A DNA stretch of 64,000 bases, taken from NCBI RefSeq assembly GCF_035917575.1, contig NZ_CP109090.1, positions 7,440,001 to 7,504,000 on the forward strand, written 5' to 3'. Each line of letters begins with the position of its first letter. Positions within the stretch are counted from its first letter, which is position 1. The notes below the pieces were generated by a model. It ran no database searches. It saw nothing but the letters and a program-made list of their open reading frames with translations, and was not told the DNA's origin. Positions 18,127 through 26,742 of this stretch are shown here, in pieces. The stretch comes from Streptomyces sp. NBC_01788 (GTDB lineage: Bacteria > Actinomycetota > Actinomycetes > Streptomycetales > Streptomycetaceae). Both the position numbers and the translations under genes were made by a program.

Positions 18127-19548
18127 TCACGGCTCCCGGGTGCCAGGGCCCAGCCGGGTCGGCGGCAGGAAATCGCGCACGTAGGAGCGGTCCCAGCAGG
18201 CACCGGTCGCCCGCAGTTGCCGCCAGGTCGTGAAGTGGTAGCGGAACAGCCGGGCGCGGACGTAGCGCGGCGGCTCGTCCGGCGGGAAGGGGGAGCGGCG
18301 CAGCAGCCTGAGGGTGTCGCGGTCGTTCTCCAGGAGCCGCTCCACCATCGCGCCGAACCAGACGCCCGCGTAGGCCGGGGAGAGCGCGGCGAACCACATC
18401 ATCCAGTCCAGGCGCAGATGGTACGGCGCGAACTGGCGCGGCCAGTGCCGAGTATCACCGGGCTTGCCCCGGAACTCGTACTCCCGCCAGTCCGCGTCCT
18501 CGTGCGGCACCTCGTCCAGCGTGCCCTCCACCACCACCTCGTAGCGGACACGGCTGACGCTGCCGAACGCGCCGTAGGTGTTGACCAGGTGCAGCGGGTC
18601 GAAGGAGCGGTTCATGACCTGGCGGCGGGAGACCATGTTGACCACCGGGCGGTAGCTGAGGAGCACCAGCAGCGCGGCCACGGCGAGGACCACGACCTCG
18701 TACCACAGCGGCGCGGCGGGCCCGGACGGCGCGCTCCCCGGGAAGCGGACCGCCGACAGCGCCAGCACGATCGCGATCCAGTTCAGCCAGGAGAAGTTCC
18801 CGGACAGCACCAGCCACAGCTGGGTGACGATCATCAGCGAGGCACCGATCGTGGCGATCGGCTGCGGAGTGAACAGCAGGAACGGCACGATCAGCTGCGT
18901 GACGTGGTTGGCGGCCACCTCCGCCTTGTGCAGCGGCCCCGGCAGATGGTGGAAGAACCAGCTCAGCGGGCCCGGCATCGGCTGGGTCTCGTGGTGATAG
19001 TGCAGGCAGGTCAGCTTGCGCCAGCAGGCGTCGCCGCGCAGCTTGATCAGCCCCGCGCCGAACTCGACGCGGAAGAGGATCCAGCGCAGCAGGAACAGCA
19101 CGACCACGGGCGGGGCCACCTCGTTGTTGCCGAGGAAGACCGCGAGGAACCCGGTCTCCAGCAGCAGGGACTCCCAGCCGAAGCCGTACCAGGTCTGCCC
19201 GACGTTGACGATCGACAGGTACAGCGCCCAGGGGACGAACCACAGCAGCATCGCGGCCCACAACGGCACCAGCGAGTCCACGCCCGCGACGAGCGCCGCC
19301 GACACCGCGCACCCGGTCCAGGCGACCGCCGCGAAGAGCCGGTCGGAGTAGCGCAGGTGGAACAGGCTCGGCGCCCGGGTGAACGGCACCCGCTGGAGGA
19401 AACGGGGGATGGGCAACATGCCCCGTTCGCCGAGCAGCGCGCGGAACTGGAGTGCCGCCGTCAGAAAGGCGACGAGATACACCACGGCCAGCGCGCGCTG
19501 GAAGACCAGCCGGCTCAGCCAGTACTCGGGTGCGGTGAACCAACCCAC
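18127..19548 (-). CDS. Lipase maturation factor family protein
   Basis: A 473-residue polytopic membrane protein of the LMF1/LMF2 family. At least six membrane segments occupy residues 15-300. Motifs shared with vertebrate lipase maturation factor are visible: YGFGWESLLLETGFLAVF, LLRWILFRVEFGAGLIKLRGD, WRKLTCLHYHHETQPMP and the LSGNFSWLNW loop. In animals LMF1 assists folding of secreted lipases in the endoplasmic reticulum. The bacterial role is unknown, and an envelope function in disulfide or lipase export is only inferred. The start is GTG 19548. It converges with the aldo/keto reductase and diverges from the phosphatase gene. Confidence 0.9.
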   Translation of the reverse strand: MGWFTAPEYWLSRLVFQRALAVVYLVAFLTAALQFRALLGERGMLPIPRFLQRVPFTRAPSLFHLRYSDRLFAAVAWTGCAVSAALVAGVDSLVPLWAAMLLWFVPWALYLSIVNVGQTWYGFGWESLLLETGFLAVFLGNNEVAPPVVVLFLLRWILFRVEFGAGLIKLRGDACWRKLTCLHYHHETQPMPGPLSWFFHHLPGPLHKAEVAANHVTQLIVPFLLFTPQPIATIGASLMIVTQLWLVLSGNFSWLNWIAIVLALSAVRFPGSAPSGPAAPLWYEVVVLAVAALLVLLSYRPVVNMVSRRQVMNRSFDPLHLVNTYGAFGSVSRVRYEVVVEGTLDEVPHEDADWREYEFRGKPGDTRHWPRQFAPYHLRLDWMMWFAALSPAYAGVWFGAMVERLLENDRDTLRLLRRSPFPPDEPPRYVRARLFRYHFTTWRQLRATGACWDRSYVRDFLPPTRLGPGTREP

Positions 19549-19649
19549 GGTCGAGCGCTCCTCTCCTCTCGTCCTCCGGGAAAGTCACGGGCCCCGGCTA
19601 CCCCACCCCCGGCTCGAAGAATCAGGCGATCCCTGGCAAGGTGTCCTGC

Positions 19650-21737
19650 ATGGCTGAACAGGGAGCGCCCGCCCTGTCACTCCCGGAGGACTGGCCCGCC
19701 CGCCCGGATCCCATTCTGGCGCTCAACGGCATGGGCACCTTCGACTGGGACCTGGACGCCGGGCTCGTGCACCTGGACGCCCAGGCCCACCGGATCTTCG
19801 ACCTCACCCCGGAGGAGAACGACCGCCGTCCGGGCACCGTGGGCAAGCGGCTGCTGCCGTCCGAGCGCGATCGCCTGGACGCCCTGGTCGCCCGGGCGAT
19901 GAAGGAGGGCCGCCGGAACTACGGCACCTACGTCCGCCTGCGCCTGCGCGACGGCGGCCTGCGCTGGGCCCACGTGCAGGGCTACATCCAGCGCGACGGG
20001 ACGGGCCGGCCGAGCAGGATCACCGGGATCCTCCGCGACGCCTCCGAGGAAATCGGCGACATCGACGCCCGCCGGGAGCGGGCCGCCCAGGCCGCGGCCC
20101 GGCGCAGGCAGACCAACGTCGTGGAGGCCGCCACCGCCGCCCTCGCCCACGCGCGCACCGTGCAGGACGTCATCGAGGTCGTCAAGGACTCCCACGGACT
20201 GGCACTCCTCGGCTCCAAGAGCCTGGTCCTCGGCCTGGTCGAGGCCGGCCGCATCCGGCTCGTCGCCGAGGGCCCCGAGGGCTCCTCCGTGCCGGGCACC
20301 CGCGTCACCCGGATCGACGAGCCCTACCCGATGAGCGAGGCCGTGCGCACCCTCAGCCCCCGCTTCATCGAGTCCCCGGAGGAGTTCGCCGAGCGCTACC
20401 CCATCCTGTGGCCGCGCATCACCGGACTGGACATCACCTCGGCGGCCTATCTGCCGCTGATAGCCCAGGCGCGCCCGATCGGCGGAATGGGCCTGCTCTA
20501 CAGCGACCGGCGCGGCTTCACCCCGGACGAGCGCAACGTCCTGATTGCCCTCGGCAGCAGCATCGCGCAGAGCCTCCAGCGGGCCATGTTCTACGAGCAG
20601 GAGAAGGACCTCGCCCAGAGCCTGCAACAGGCCATGCTGCCGCGCACCATCCCCAGCGTGCCCGGAGCCGACATCGCCGTCCGCTACCGCTCCGGCTACG
20701 CGGGCGGCTCCCTGGGCCGCGACATCGGCGGCGACTGGTACGACCTGATCCCGCTGCCCGGGGGCCGGGTCGGTGCCGTCATCGGCGACGTCCAGGGCCA
20801 CGACACGCACGCCGCCGCCGTCATGGGCCAGCTCCGCATCGTGCTGCGCGCCTACGCCGCCGAGGGGCACGCACCGGCCACCGTGATGGCCCGCGCCTCG
20901 CTCTTCCTGCACGAACTCGACACCGACCGCTTCGCCACCTGCCTGTACGCGGAGGCCGACCTGTCCACCGGCGTCGTGCAGCTGGTGCGGGCCGGGCACA
21001 TCGACCCGCTGGTCCGGCACAGCGACGGAAGCTGCCACCTGATAGGCGTCGACGGGGGGCTGCCGCTCGGCCTGTCCGCCGAGTTCGGCAGCCTGGAGTA
21101 CCCGGTCGGCACCATGGAGCTCGACCCCGGTCAGACCCTGGTGCTGTGCACCGACGGCCTGGTCGAACAGCCCGGCGCCGACCTCGACGACGGCATGCGG
21201 GCGCTGGCGCGGTCCGTCGCCGACGGGCCCGACGACGTACGGGACCTCGCCGACCGGCTGATCACGATGGCCGAGGCGCGCGGCGGCGACGACGACGTGG
21301 CCCTGCTCGTCCTGCGCCGCCAGGTGCCGGCCGAGCGGCAGCCCGTCGGCCGGCTCCAGCAGTACGTGGCCCCCGGGGACCCCGAGGCCCTCAGCCGGGC
21401 CCGGCACATGATCCGCACGGCGGTGCGGGCCTGGGGCGCCGAGGAGGACTCGTACGAGATCGAACTCGTGGCCGACGAACTGATCACCAACGCCCTGATC
21501 CACACCGAGGGCGCCGCGATCGTCACCCTGCGGGTCCTCAGCGGGTCCGGACGGCGGCTGCGGATCGAGGTCGAGGACTCCTCCAGCGCCCTGCCGCGCC
21601 GCCGCGAACCGGGGGCGGACGGCGTCTCCGGCCGGGGGCTGCTGCTCGTAGACCGGCTCACCGACGTGTGGGGCGTGGAGGCGCGCGGCGGCGGCAAGTG
21701 CGTGTGGTGCGAGTTCGCGGTGCCCGGCGAGAGCTGA
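19650..21737 (+). CDS. PAS-GAF-SpoIIE phosphatase with RsbW-like ATPase domain
   Basis: The 695-residue multidomain signalling protein has four parts. PAS (about 25-135) contains FDWDLDAGLVHLDAQAHRIF and the PAC-like GITGILRDA. GAF spans about 155-320. A PP2C-type SpoIIE/RsbU phosphatase domain (about 325-560) has the metal-binding RDIGGDWYDLIPL, GDVQGHD, LCTDGLVE and GGDDDVALLVL motifs. A C-terminal GHKL ATPase of the RsbW kind has an N box (ELVADELITNALIHTEG) and a glycine box (GRGLLLVDRL). Such proteins regulate anti-sigma/anti-anti-sigma partners by dephosphorylation and phosphorylation. The partner STAS protein is not nearby. ATG 19650 is preferred over GTG 19641 because AAGG precedes it. 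Confidence 0.92.
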   Translation: MAEQGAPALSLPEDWPARPDPILALNGMGTFDWDLDAGLVHLDAQAHRIFDLTPEENDRRPGTVGKRLLPSERDRLDALVARAMKEGRRNYGTYVRLRLRDGGLRWAHVQGYIQRDGTGRPSRITGILRDASEEIGDIDARRERAAQAAARRRQTNVVEAATAALAHARTVQDVIEVVKDSHGLALLGSKSLVLGLVEAGRIRLVAEGPEGSSVPGTRVTRIDEPYPMSEAVRTLSPRFIESPEEFAERYPILWPRITGLDITSAAYLPLIAQARPIGGMGLLYSDRRGFTPDERNVLIALGSSIAQSLQRAMFYEQEKDLAQSLQQAMLPRTIPSVPGADIAVRYRSGYAGGSLGRDIGGDWYDLIPLPGGRVGAVIGDVQGHDTHAAAVMGQLRIVLRAYAAEGHAPATVMARASLFLHELDTDRFATCLYAEADLSTGVVQLVRAGHIDPLVRHSDGSCHLIGVDGGLPLGLSAEFGSLEYPVGTMELDPGQTLVLCTDGLVEQPGADLDDGMRALARSVADGPDDVRDLADRLITMAEARGGDDDVALLVLRRQVPAERQPVGRLQQYVAPGDPEALSRARHMIRTAVRAWGAEEDSYEIELVADELITNALIHTEGAAIVTLRVLSGSGRRLRIEVEDSSSALPRRREPGADGVSGRGLLLVDRLTDVWGVEARGGGKCVWCEFAVPGES

Positions 21738-21772
21738 CGGGGCGCCCCGCGGCCACGTGGCACTCTGAACCT

Positions 21773-22636
21773 ATGCCGGAACTGCCCGAGGTCGAAGCGC
21801 TGAAGGACTTCCTGACCGACCATCTGGTCGGCCACGAGATCGTGCGCGTGCTGCCCGTCGCGATCAGCGTGCTGAAGACGTACGACCCGCCGGTCACCGC
21901 CCTGGAGGGCCGCGAGGTCACCGCGGTGCGCCGGCACGGCAAGTTCCTGGACCTGGAAACCGGCGGCGGCCCGCACCTCGTCACCCATCTGGCCCGTGGG
22001 GGCTGGCTCCAGTGGAAGGACCCGCTGCCCGACGGCGTGCCCCGGCCCGGCAAGGGCCCGCTCGCCCTGCGCGTCGCCCTGGAGACCGGCGCGGGCTTCG
22101 ACCTCACCGAGGCCGGCACCCAGAAGCGGCTCGCGGTGTACGTCGTACGGGATCCGGGGGAGGTGCCAGGGGTGGCGCGTCTCGGTCCCGACCCGCTGGC
22201 CGACGGCTTCGACGAGGAGCGGTTCGCCCGGCTGCTCGCGGGGGAGCGGCGGCAGATCAAGGGCGCCCTGCGCGACCAGAGCCTGATCGCGGGCGTCGGA
22301 AACGCCTACAGCGACGAGATCCTGCACGCGGCGAGGATGTCCCCGTTCAAGCTGGCCGCCTCTCTGACGCCGCAGGAGACGCACACCCTGTACGAGGCAC
22401 TGCGCACCACCCTGACGGAGGCGGTCGCGCGCTCCAGGGGCCTTGCGGCCGGGCGGCTGAAGGCGGAGAAGAAGGGCGGCCTGCGCGTGCACGGCCGCAC
22501 GGGCGAGCCCTGTCCGGTGTGCGGGGACACCGTCCGCGAGGTGTCCTTCAGCGACTCCTCGCTCCAGTACTGCCCGACCTGTCAGACGGGCGGGAAACCG
22601 CTGGCCGACCGGCGCCTGTCCCGGCTGCTCAAGTGA
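21773..22636 (+). CDS. Fpg/Nei-family DNA glycosylase/AP lyase
   Basis: The 287-residue base-excision repair enzyme has the invariant N-terminus MPELPEVE, with Pro2 as the catalytic amine and Glu3. It has a beta-hairpin lysine in RRHGKFLDLE and a helix-two-turn-helix segment (LRDQSLIAGVGNAYSDEIL). The C-terminal zinc finger is CPVC with CPTC. It removes oxidised bases and nicks the abasic site. The Nei/Nei2 versus MutM (8-oxoguanine) preference is uncertain. The actinobacterial 'Fpg/Nei family' form with GIxNxYxDEI fits best. It follows the phosphatase gene by 35 bases and may be co-transcribed. Confidence 0.93.
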   Translation: MPELPEVEALKDFLTDHLVGHEIVRVLPVAISVLKTYDPPVTALEGREVTAVRRHGKFLDLETGGGPHLVTHLARGGWLQWKDPLPDGVPRPGKGPLALRVALETGAGFDLTEAGTQKRLAVYVVRDPGEVPGVARLGPDPLADGFDEERFARLLAGERRQIKGALRDQSLIAGVGNAYSDEILHAARMSPFKLAASLTPQETHTLYEALRTTLTEAVARSRGLAAGRLKAEKKGGLRVHGRTGEPCPVCGDTVREVSFSDSSLQYCPTCQTGGKPLADRRLSRLLK

Positions 22637-22652
22637 CGGCCCGGCCGGCGGC

Positions 22653-23303
22653 TCACCGCGAGTCGAGGGTCACCAGGGGCCGCCCGTCCGCGGTGCGCAC
22701 CTCGAAGCGGTCGATCTGCCCGGGATGCATCGTCGTGCCGCCCGCCACCGTGCTGGTGCCCGCGTCGTGCGCGAGGACGCTCCAGGTTGTCACGGTCTGC
22801 TCCGAGCCGTCGCGGCCGACCACGACGAGCCGGCAGGAATGGGGACCCGAGCCGTCCCTGACCCGCACCTCCAGATCGCTGCCCCAGTCCCGGTCGGCGG
22901 CTTTGATCTCGGCCCAGACGCCCGTGGTCGCGTCGGTCGCCGCGTACCGGGCGGGGCCGCCGTGGTGTCCGGCGACGGCGGCGACCGCGGGTCCGCACAC
23001 GGCGAGCACCACCGAGGCGGCCAGACCGTAGAGGAACCGCCGGCGTCCGGCCCGGCGCCGCCGGGCGACCTCGCCGACCAGCCGGTCCAGCAGCCCCGGG
23101 CCGGGCCGGGTCATCGGGTGCACGAAGCGCGGCGTGGCCCGCCGGTACAGCATCAGCTGCCGGGTCGTGGGGCCGAACTCGGTGACGTGCGCCGCGCAGC
23201 GAGGGCACTCCGCGAGGTGGTCCTCGAAGCGGAAGGCGTCCGCCTCGTCCAGCATGCCGAGCGCGTACGCGCCGGCGTCGCGATGCCGTTCCAGGGACCT
23301 CAT
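22653..23303 (-). CDS. Zinc-containing anti-sigma factor (zf-HC2)
   Basis: The 216-residue membrane-anchored anti-sigma factor has an N-terminal zinc motif, His-X3-Cys-X2-Cys (HLAECPRC, residues 29-36), with an upstream histidine. A linker with a single membrane segment follows (RRRFLYGLAASVVLAVCGPAVAAVA, about 89-113), then an extracytoplasmic domain of about 100 residues. It is predicted to hold an ECF sigma factor inactive at the membrane until a signal is sensed outside. The cognate sigma gene is 850 bases away in the same direction (24153-24701), separated by one gene. GAGGA before ATG 23303 supports the start. Confidence 0.86.
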   Translation of the reverse strand: MRSLERHRDAGAYALGMLDEADAFRFEDHLAECPRCAAHVTEFGPTTRQLMLYRRATPRFVHPMTRPGPGLLDRLVGEVARRRRAGRRRFLYGLAASVVLAVCGPAVAAVAGHHGGPARYAATDATTGVWAEIKAADRDWGSDLEVRVRDGSGPHSCRLVVVGRDGSEQTVTTWSVLAHDAGTSTVAGGTTMHPGQIDRFEVRTADGRPLVTLDSR

Positions 23304-23488
23304 GCCGAATCCTCGTGCCTGTGAGTGCGGGTGGGGTTACTCGTTGCTCCCACCCGTACGAGCCCGGCACCGGAATCACTCAGCCGCGTTCCGAATCGTA
23401 ATCAAGACGTTCGGAGCGGCCGGTCCCGCGGATTGGTCGGAATCCGGCCGCGTTCCGAAAGGCCCCGAATCCGGGAAGAACCCGGGTC

Positions 23489-24004
23489 TTAGAAGAGGTG
23501 GATGGCCAGATGTCCGAGGGGCAGTCCGAGCTGCCAGGCGGGCGTCCACACCTTCGGTCCCTCGTCCTCGCCGAACACGCTCGCGCCGCCCGGCACCGCG
23601 TCCAGATCGGGCGCGAGCAGCTCGGTCTCCTCCAGCCAGCGCCAGGCCGCCTCGGCCAGCGCCAGGTCGGGCGACGGCATCCCGCGGGTGTCCGCCTCGT
23701 CCGCGAGGCCGGCCATCCGCTCGCACACCCAGTCCTGCCACGGCTGGTCGTAGGCGGTCAGCGACAGCCAGGTCTCCAGCTGGGAGACCACCCGGACGCG
23801 GGAGAGCTCGCCACCGGTGTCGGACAGGAAGATGGTGAGCGCCAGCGCGTCCCGCCCGGCGCGGAACTCGAACGACGTCGGCGGCATCAGATCGCCGGTG
23901 CGCAGCAGCTCGTCGGCGATGTACTCGGCGTACAACCAGGCCATGGGTACGGCCAGTTCGCCGCCGTCCGGGCCGTCCGTGCCCTCGTGACCTCTGTGCA
24001 GCAT
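23489..24004 (-). CDS. Hypothetical protein in sigma/anti-sigma locus
   Basis: A 171-residue acidic, soluble protein (Trp-rich, beginning MLHRGHEGTDGPDGGEL and containing PTSFEFRAGRDALALTIFL and VVSQLETWLSLTAYDQPWQDWV). I do not recognise a family. It lies on the same strand between the sigma gene (upstream, 148 bases) and the anti-sigma gene (downstream, 185 bases). The gaps are large enough for separate promoters. Its position suggests a link to the sigma regulon, but nothing in the sequence shows it. There is no signal peptide or membrane segment. Confidence 0.72.
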   Translation of the reverse strand: MLHRGHEGTDGPDGGELAVPMAWLYAEYIADELLRTGDLMPPTSFEFRAGRDALALTIFLSDTGGELSRVRVVSQLETWLSLTAYDQPWQDWVCERMAGLADEADTRGMPSPDLALAEAAWRWLEETELLAPDLDAVPGGASVFGEDEGPKVWTPAWQLGLPLGHLAIHLF

Positions 24005-24152
24005 CCCTTCCTGCCCTCCTCCGGTGCGCTCTCCTCGCCCGACCCCGGGTCCCGGGGTCCCGCCCCCTGTCGGAACACGGATGAGGACAGCCGATTACTC
24101 AACAGCGGTCCACGGCAAGGCGCTTTACGGAGGTTTGACCAGGCGGCCGGTT

Positions 24153-24701
24153 TCACCGCAGGTCGGCCGCGTATCCCGGAAGCATCCGGCGCAGGGCGCG
24201 CAGCGCGTAGTATGCGCGGGACTTCACGGTACCGGGCGGGATGCCCAGGGCCTGGGCGGCCTCCGCCACACTGGCCCCCCGGAAGTACACCAGCACCAGG
24301 ACTTCACGGTGCTCGGGAGTGAGAGTCTTCACAGCCTCCCGGACGTCGAGCGTCGCGGCGGACCGCTCGGCGTGGTCGGCGATGACCCGCGCGTTCTCCA
24401 GGTCCGCGTCCCCGACCTCCGGCGGCCGGGCCTGCCGGGCGCGGCGCGCGTCGATGGCGAGCCGGCGCGCCACGGTCAGCAGCCAGGGCCGCACCGAGTC
24501 GAAGGCGTCGGCGCGCAGCGCCTCGGGGTGCTGCCAGGCGCGCACGAGCGTCTCCTGGAGCAGGTCCTCGGCGCGCTGGCGGTCGCCGTCGCACAGGCGC
24601 AGCAGCAGCGCGAAGAGCGGTCGGCCGTGCTCGCGTTGCAGCGCGGCGAGCTCGTGCTCGGCGGTCGTCGTCCCGTGCGGGAGGGTGGTTCCGGCCGTCA
24701 T
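24153..24701 (-). CDS. ECF-type RNA polymerase sigma factor
   Basis: The 182-residue group 4 sigma factor has region 2 (LLQETLVRAWQHPEAL, then RPWLLTVARRLAIDARRAR, about residues 45-85) and region 4 (LTPEHREVLVLVYFRGASVAEAAQ, then GIPPGTVKSRAYYALRALR, about 125-175). A short linker without sigma3 joins them. It directs core polymerase to a small set of envelope or stress promoters. The zinc anti-sigma gene downstream on the same strand is the likely antagonist, resembling the SigK/SigL type of pair. ATG 24701 was chosen over a 15-residue longer frame with an Arg-rich start. Confidence 0.92.
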   Translation of the reverse strand: MTAGTTLPHGTTTAEHELAALQREHGRPLFALLLRLCDGDRQRAEDLLQETLVRAWQHPEALRADAFDSVRPWLLTVARRLAIDARRARQARPPEVGDADLENARVIADHAERSAATLDVREAVKTLTPEHREVLVLVYFRGASVAEAAQALGIPPGTVKSRAYYALRALRRMLPGYAADLR

Positions 24702-24911
24702 GGCCGTATGGCATCGCAGGGGGCCGCGCGGGGACAGGGCGTGCACACGGCTGTGCGACGGACGGTCGATCGCGTCGGCGAACGGTACGACGAACGGTCC
24801 GTCAGGCCCCTTCTCTTACACGAACGGGCCAACGCAGCGCCCATACCGTTTGCGAAAGCCGTCAGATTCGTACCCATTTGTCTGTCCATACGACCGCCAT
24901 GGGGTGAACTG

Positions 24912-26075
24912 ATGATCGCACGCAGACAGCAGGTGTCCCTGGTCGTGACGGCCCTCCTCGCCGCGGCCGCCGCCTGCCAGGCCCACCAACGGGAACAGCA
25001 GACTCCGCCCGGACGAGCCGCCCCGACCGCCCCGAACTCCGCGAGCGCGCCCGGCGCGTTCACGCTCGTCGCCTCCGGCGGCATCCTGCCGGACGCCTCG
25101 GTGCTGGAGCGGGCCGCCTTCGACGCGGGCGGCGCGGGCCACGACTTCCGGCCGATGCTCGAAGGCGTCAAGGACATCGTCTCCCGGGCCGACCTGGCGC
25201 TGTGTCACCTGGGCACCGCCTTCGGAGCGGGCGCGCCCTACACCGGCGCCCCCCGCTACAAGTCCCCGCCCGAGCTGGCGTCGTCCCTCGCCGCGGCGGG
25301 CTACGACAGCTGCGCCACCGCCTCCGAGCACGCCCTGGACGACGGCGCAGACGGCGTCCGGCGCACCCTGGAGGCCCTCGACGGCGCCGGCCTGCGGCAC
25401 GCAGGCTCGGCGCGGGGCGAGGCTGAGGCGCGCGGCACCCTCCTCCGGGCCGGACGCGCCGTGGTGGCCCACCTCGCCTACACCTACGGCACCAACGACC
25501 CCCTCCCACCCGATCAGCCGTGGGCCGTCCGTGTGATCGACGAGAAGCGGATCGTCGAGGACGCCCGAGCCGCCCGCAAGGCGGGTGCCCAGGTCGTGGT
25601 CGTGTCCCTGACCTGGGGTCGGGCCTGGCAGGACGCGCCCGACGCCCAGCAACTGGACCTCGCCCGGAAGCTGACCGCCTCGCACTCCGGCGGCCGGCCC
25701 GACGTCGACCTGATCCTCGGCAGCCATGCCCATGTCCCGCAGGCCTACGAGAAGGTCAACGGCACCTGGGTGGTCTACGGGCTCGGCGACCAGATCGCAG
25801 GCGCCACCACCGACGACAGCGGCCGGCGCAACCCGCGCGCCAACCAGAGCACGCTGGCCCGCTTCACCTTCTCCCCGCCCGCCAAGCAGGGCGGGCGCTG
25901 GGAGGTGGCCCGGGCAGAGTTCGTCCCCGAGGTGTTCGACCTCGACGCCGGCCGGGTGGTGAACCTCGGCAAGGCCATCGCCCGCGGCGCCGACCTCCAG
26001 GGCGTGCGCGACCGGATCCGCACCGCGGTGCTCAGCCGGGGTGCGGCGAAGGACGGGCTCGTCATGGGGGAGTGA
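24912..26075 (+). CDS. CapA-family lipoprotein (poly-gamma-glutamate biosynthesis-type)
   Basis: The 387-residue secreted lipoprotein has an N-terminal hydrophobic segment ending in lipobox AAAC (Cys about 19). The mature part is a PGA_cap metallophosphoesterase-like domain: LVASGGILPD, DLALCHLGTAFG, YDSCATASEHALDDG, and the late motif DLILGSHAHVPQAYEKVNG followed by VVYGLGDQ. In Bacillus CapA takes part in anchoring or making poly-gamma-glutamate capsule. In Streptomyces the homologues are uncharacterised and lack capBC, as here. GGGGTGA just before ATG 24912 supports the start. The last codons run into a 26-base tandem repeat that continues through the intergenic region. Confidence 0.85.
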   Translation: MIARRQQVSLVVTALLAAAAACQAHQREQQTPPGRAAPTAPNSASAPGAFTLVASGGILPDASVLERAAFDAGGAGHDFRPMLEGVKDIVSRADLALCHLGTAFGAGAPYTGAPRYKSPPELASSLAAAGYDSCATASEHALDDGADGVRRTLEALDGAGLRHAGSARGEAEARGTLLRAGRAVVAHLAYTYGTNDPLPPDQPWAVRVIDEKRIVEDARAARKAGAQVVVVSLTWGRAWQDAPDAQQLDLARKLTASHSGGRPDVDLILGSHAHVPQAYEKVNGTWVVYGLGDQIAGATTDDSGRRNPRANQSTLARFTFSPPAKQGGRWEVARAEFVPEVFDLDAGRVVNLGKAIARGADLQGVRDRIRTAVLSRGAAKDGLVMGE

Positions 26076-26195
26076 GACCGGCCAGTCGACCGGGGGAGCG
26101 GGACCGGCCGGTCGGCCGGGGGAGTGAGACCGGCCGGTCGGCCGGGGGAGCGGGACCGGCCGGTCGACCGCGGCACTGGGGCCGGTCAGTCGACG
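26076..26195. repeat. 26-base tandem repeat between convergent capA-like and marR genes
   Basis: Four full units and a partial fifth start at 26076, 26102, 26128, 26154 and 26180. The unit is about GACCGGCCGGTCGGCCGGGG plus GAGCGG. Units 2-4 contain the 12-base perfect palindrome GACCGGCCGGTC. The CapA stop codon lies in a half-unit just before the array, and the MarR stop lies in the last partial unit. It may act as a bidirectional terminator. Confidence 0.9.
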
Positions 26196-26683
26196 TCCGC
26201 GTGCTCGAAGAGGTCGAGCATCTCACCCAGCACGCGCAGGCACGCCCGTACCTCGGAGTCCGTCAGATCGCCCCCGACCCGGCGCAGCAGCAGGTGCTCA
26301 CGGTCCAGCACCGAGGTGATCGCCGCCCGGCCCGCGTCCGTGAGCCGGATCAGCGACGAGCGCTGGTGCGCCGGGTTCGGGACGCTGATCACCAGGTCAC
26401 GGGCCACCGCGTCGTTCACCATGCGCTGCACGAACTGGCGGCTGATCGCCTGCGCGCGTCCCATCTGGGGGACGGTCATCGGGCCGTGCTTGTGCAGCAG
26501 GTCGAGCACGGCCCGTACGCCGACGGACAGCCCCTCGACGGCCTCGCCCTGCTCGACCTTGCGCTGCACCCGCCGGTACAGCGGGCCCACCAGATCGAAC
26601 ACCGCGGTGAGGCGATGGCCGAGTTCGTCCGGCGGGAGAGGGGCGTCGGGCCCGTCGTCGAGGTCGCTGTCGATGTCGCTCAT
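26186..26683 (-). CDS. MarR-family transcriptional regulator
   Basis: The 165-residue winged helix-turn-helix regulator has a recognition region MTVPQMGRAQAISRQFVQRM and a wing DLVISVPNPAHQRSSLIRLT, flanked by helices for dimerisation (start to residue 50, and 130 to the end). It is probably a repressor of the divergent alpha/beta hydrolase gene and of itself: two inverted repeats of the form TGACA-N7-TGYCA lie in the 58-base intergenic region, one near its own start and one overlapping the hydrolase start codon. The ligand is unknown. ATG 26683 was preferred to a longer frame because the extension would run through the operator. Confidence 0.9.
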   Translation of the reverse strand: MSDIDSDLDDGPDAPLPPDELGHRLTAVFDLVGPLYRRVQRKVEQGEAVEGLSVGVRAVLDLLHKHGPMTVPQMGRAQAISRQFVQRMVNDAVARDLVISVPNPAHQRSSLIRLTDAGRAAITSVLDREHLLLRRVGGDLTDSEVRACLRVLGEMLDLFEHADVD

Positions 26684-26693
26684 CGCACCATCA

Positions 26694-26742
26694 TGACACC
26701 TTGGTTGCCAAACAGGTCCGCACAATGACACCCTGGTTGTCA
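26694..26742. promoter_or_regulatory. Two MarR operator-like inverted repeats
   Basis: Site 1 (26694-26710) is TGACA-N7-TGCCA and site 2 (26726-26742) is TGACA-N7-TGTCA. The inner bases are also alike (CC[T/C]TGGT). They repeat at 32-base spacing, three helical turns, on the same face. Site 2 touches the hydrolase ATG at 26742, so binding would block hydrolase transcription or initiation. Confidence 0.72.

Noticed and set aside
26076..26195. CRISPR-like array
   Set aside because: Units are directly adjacent with no spacers and no cas genes are present.
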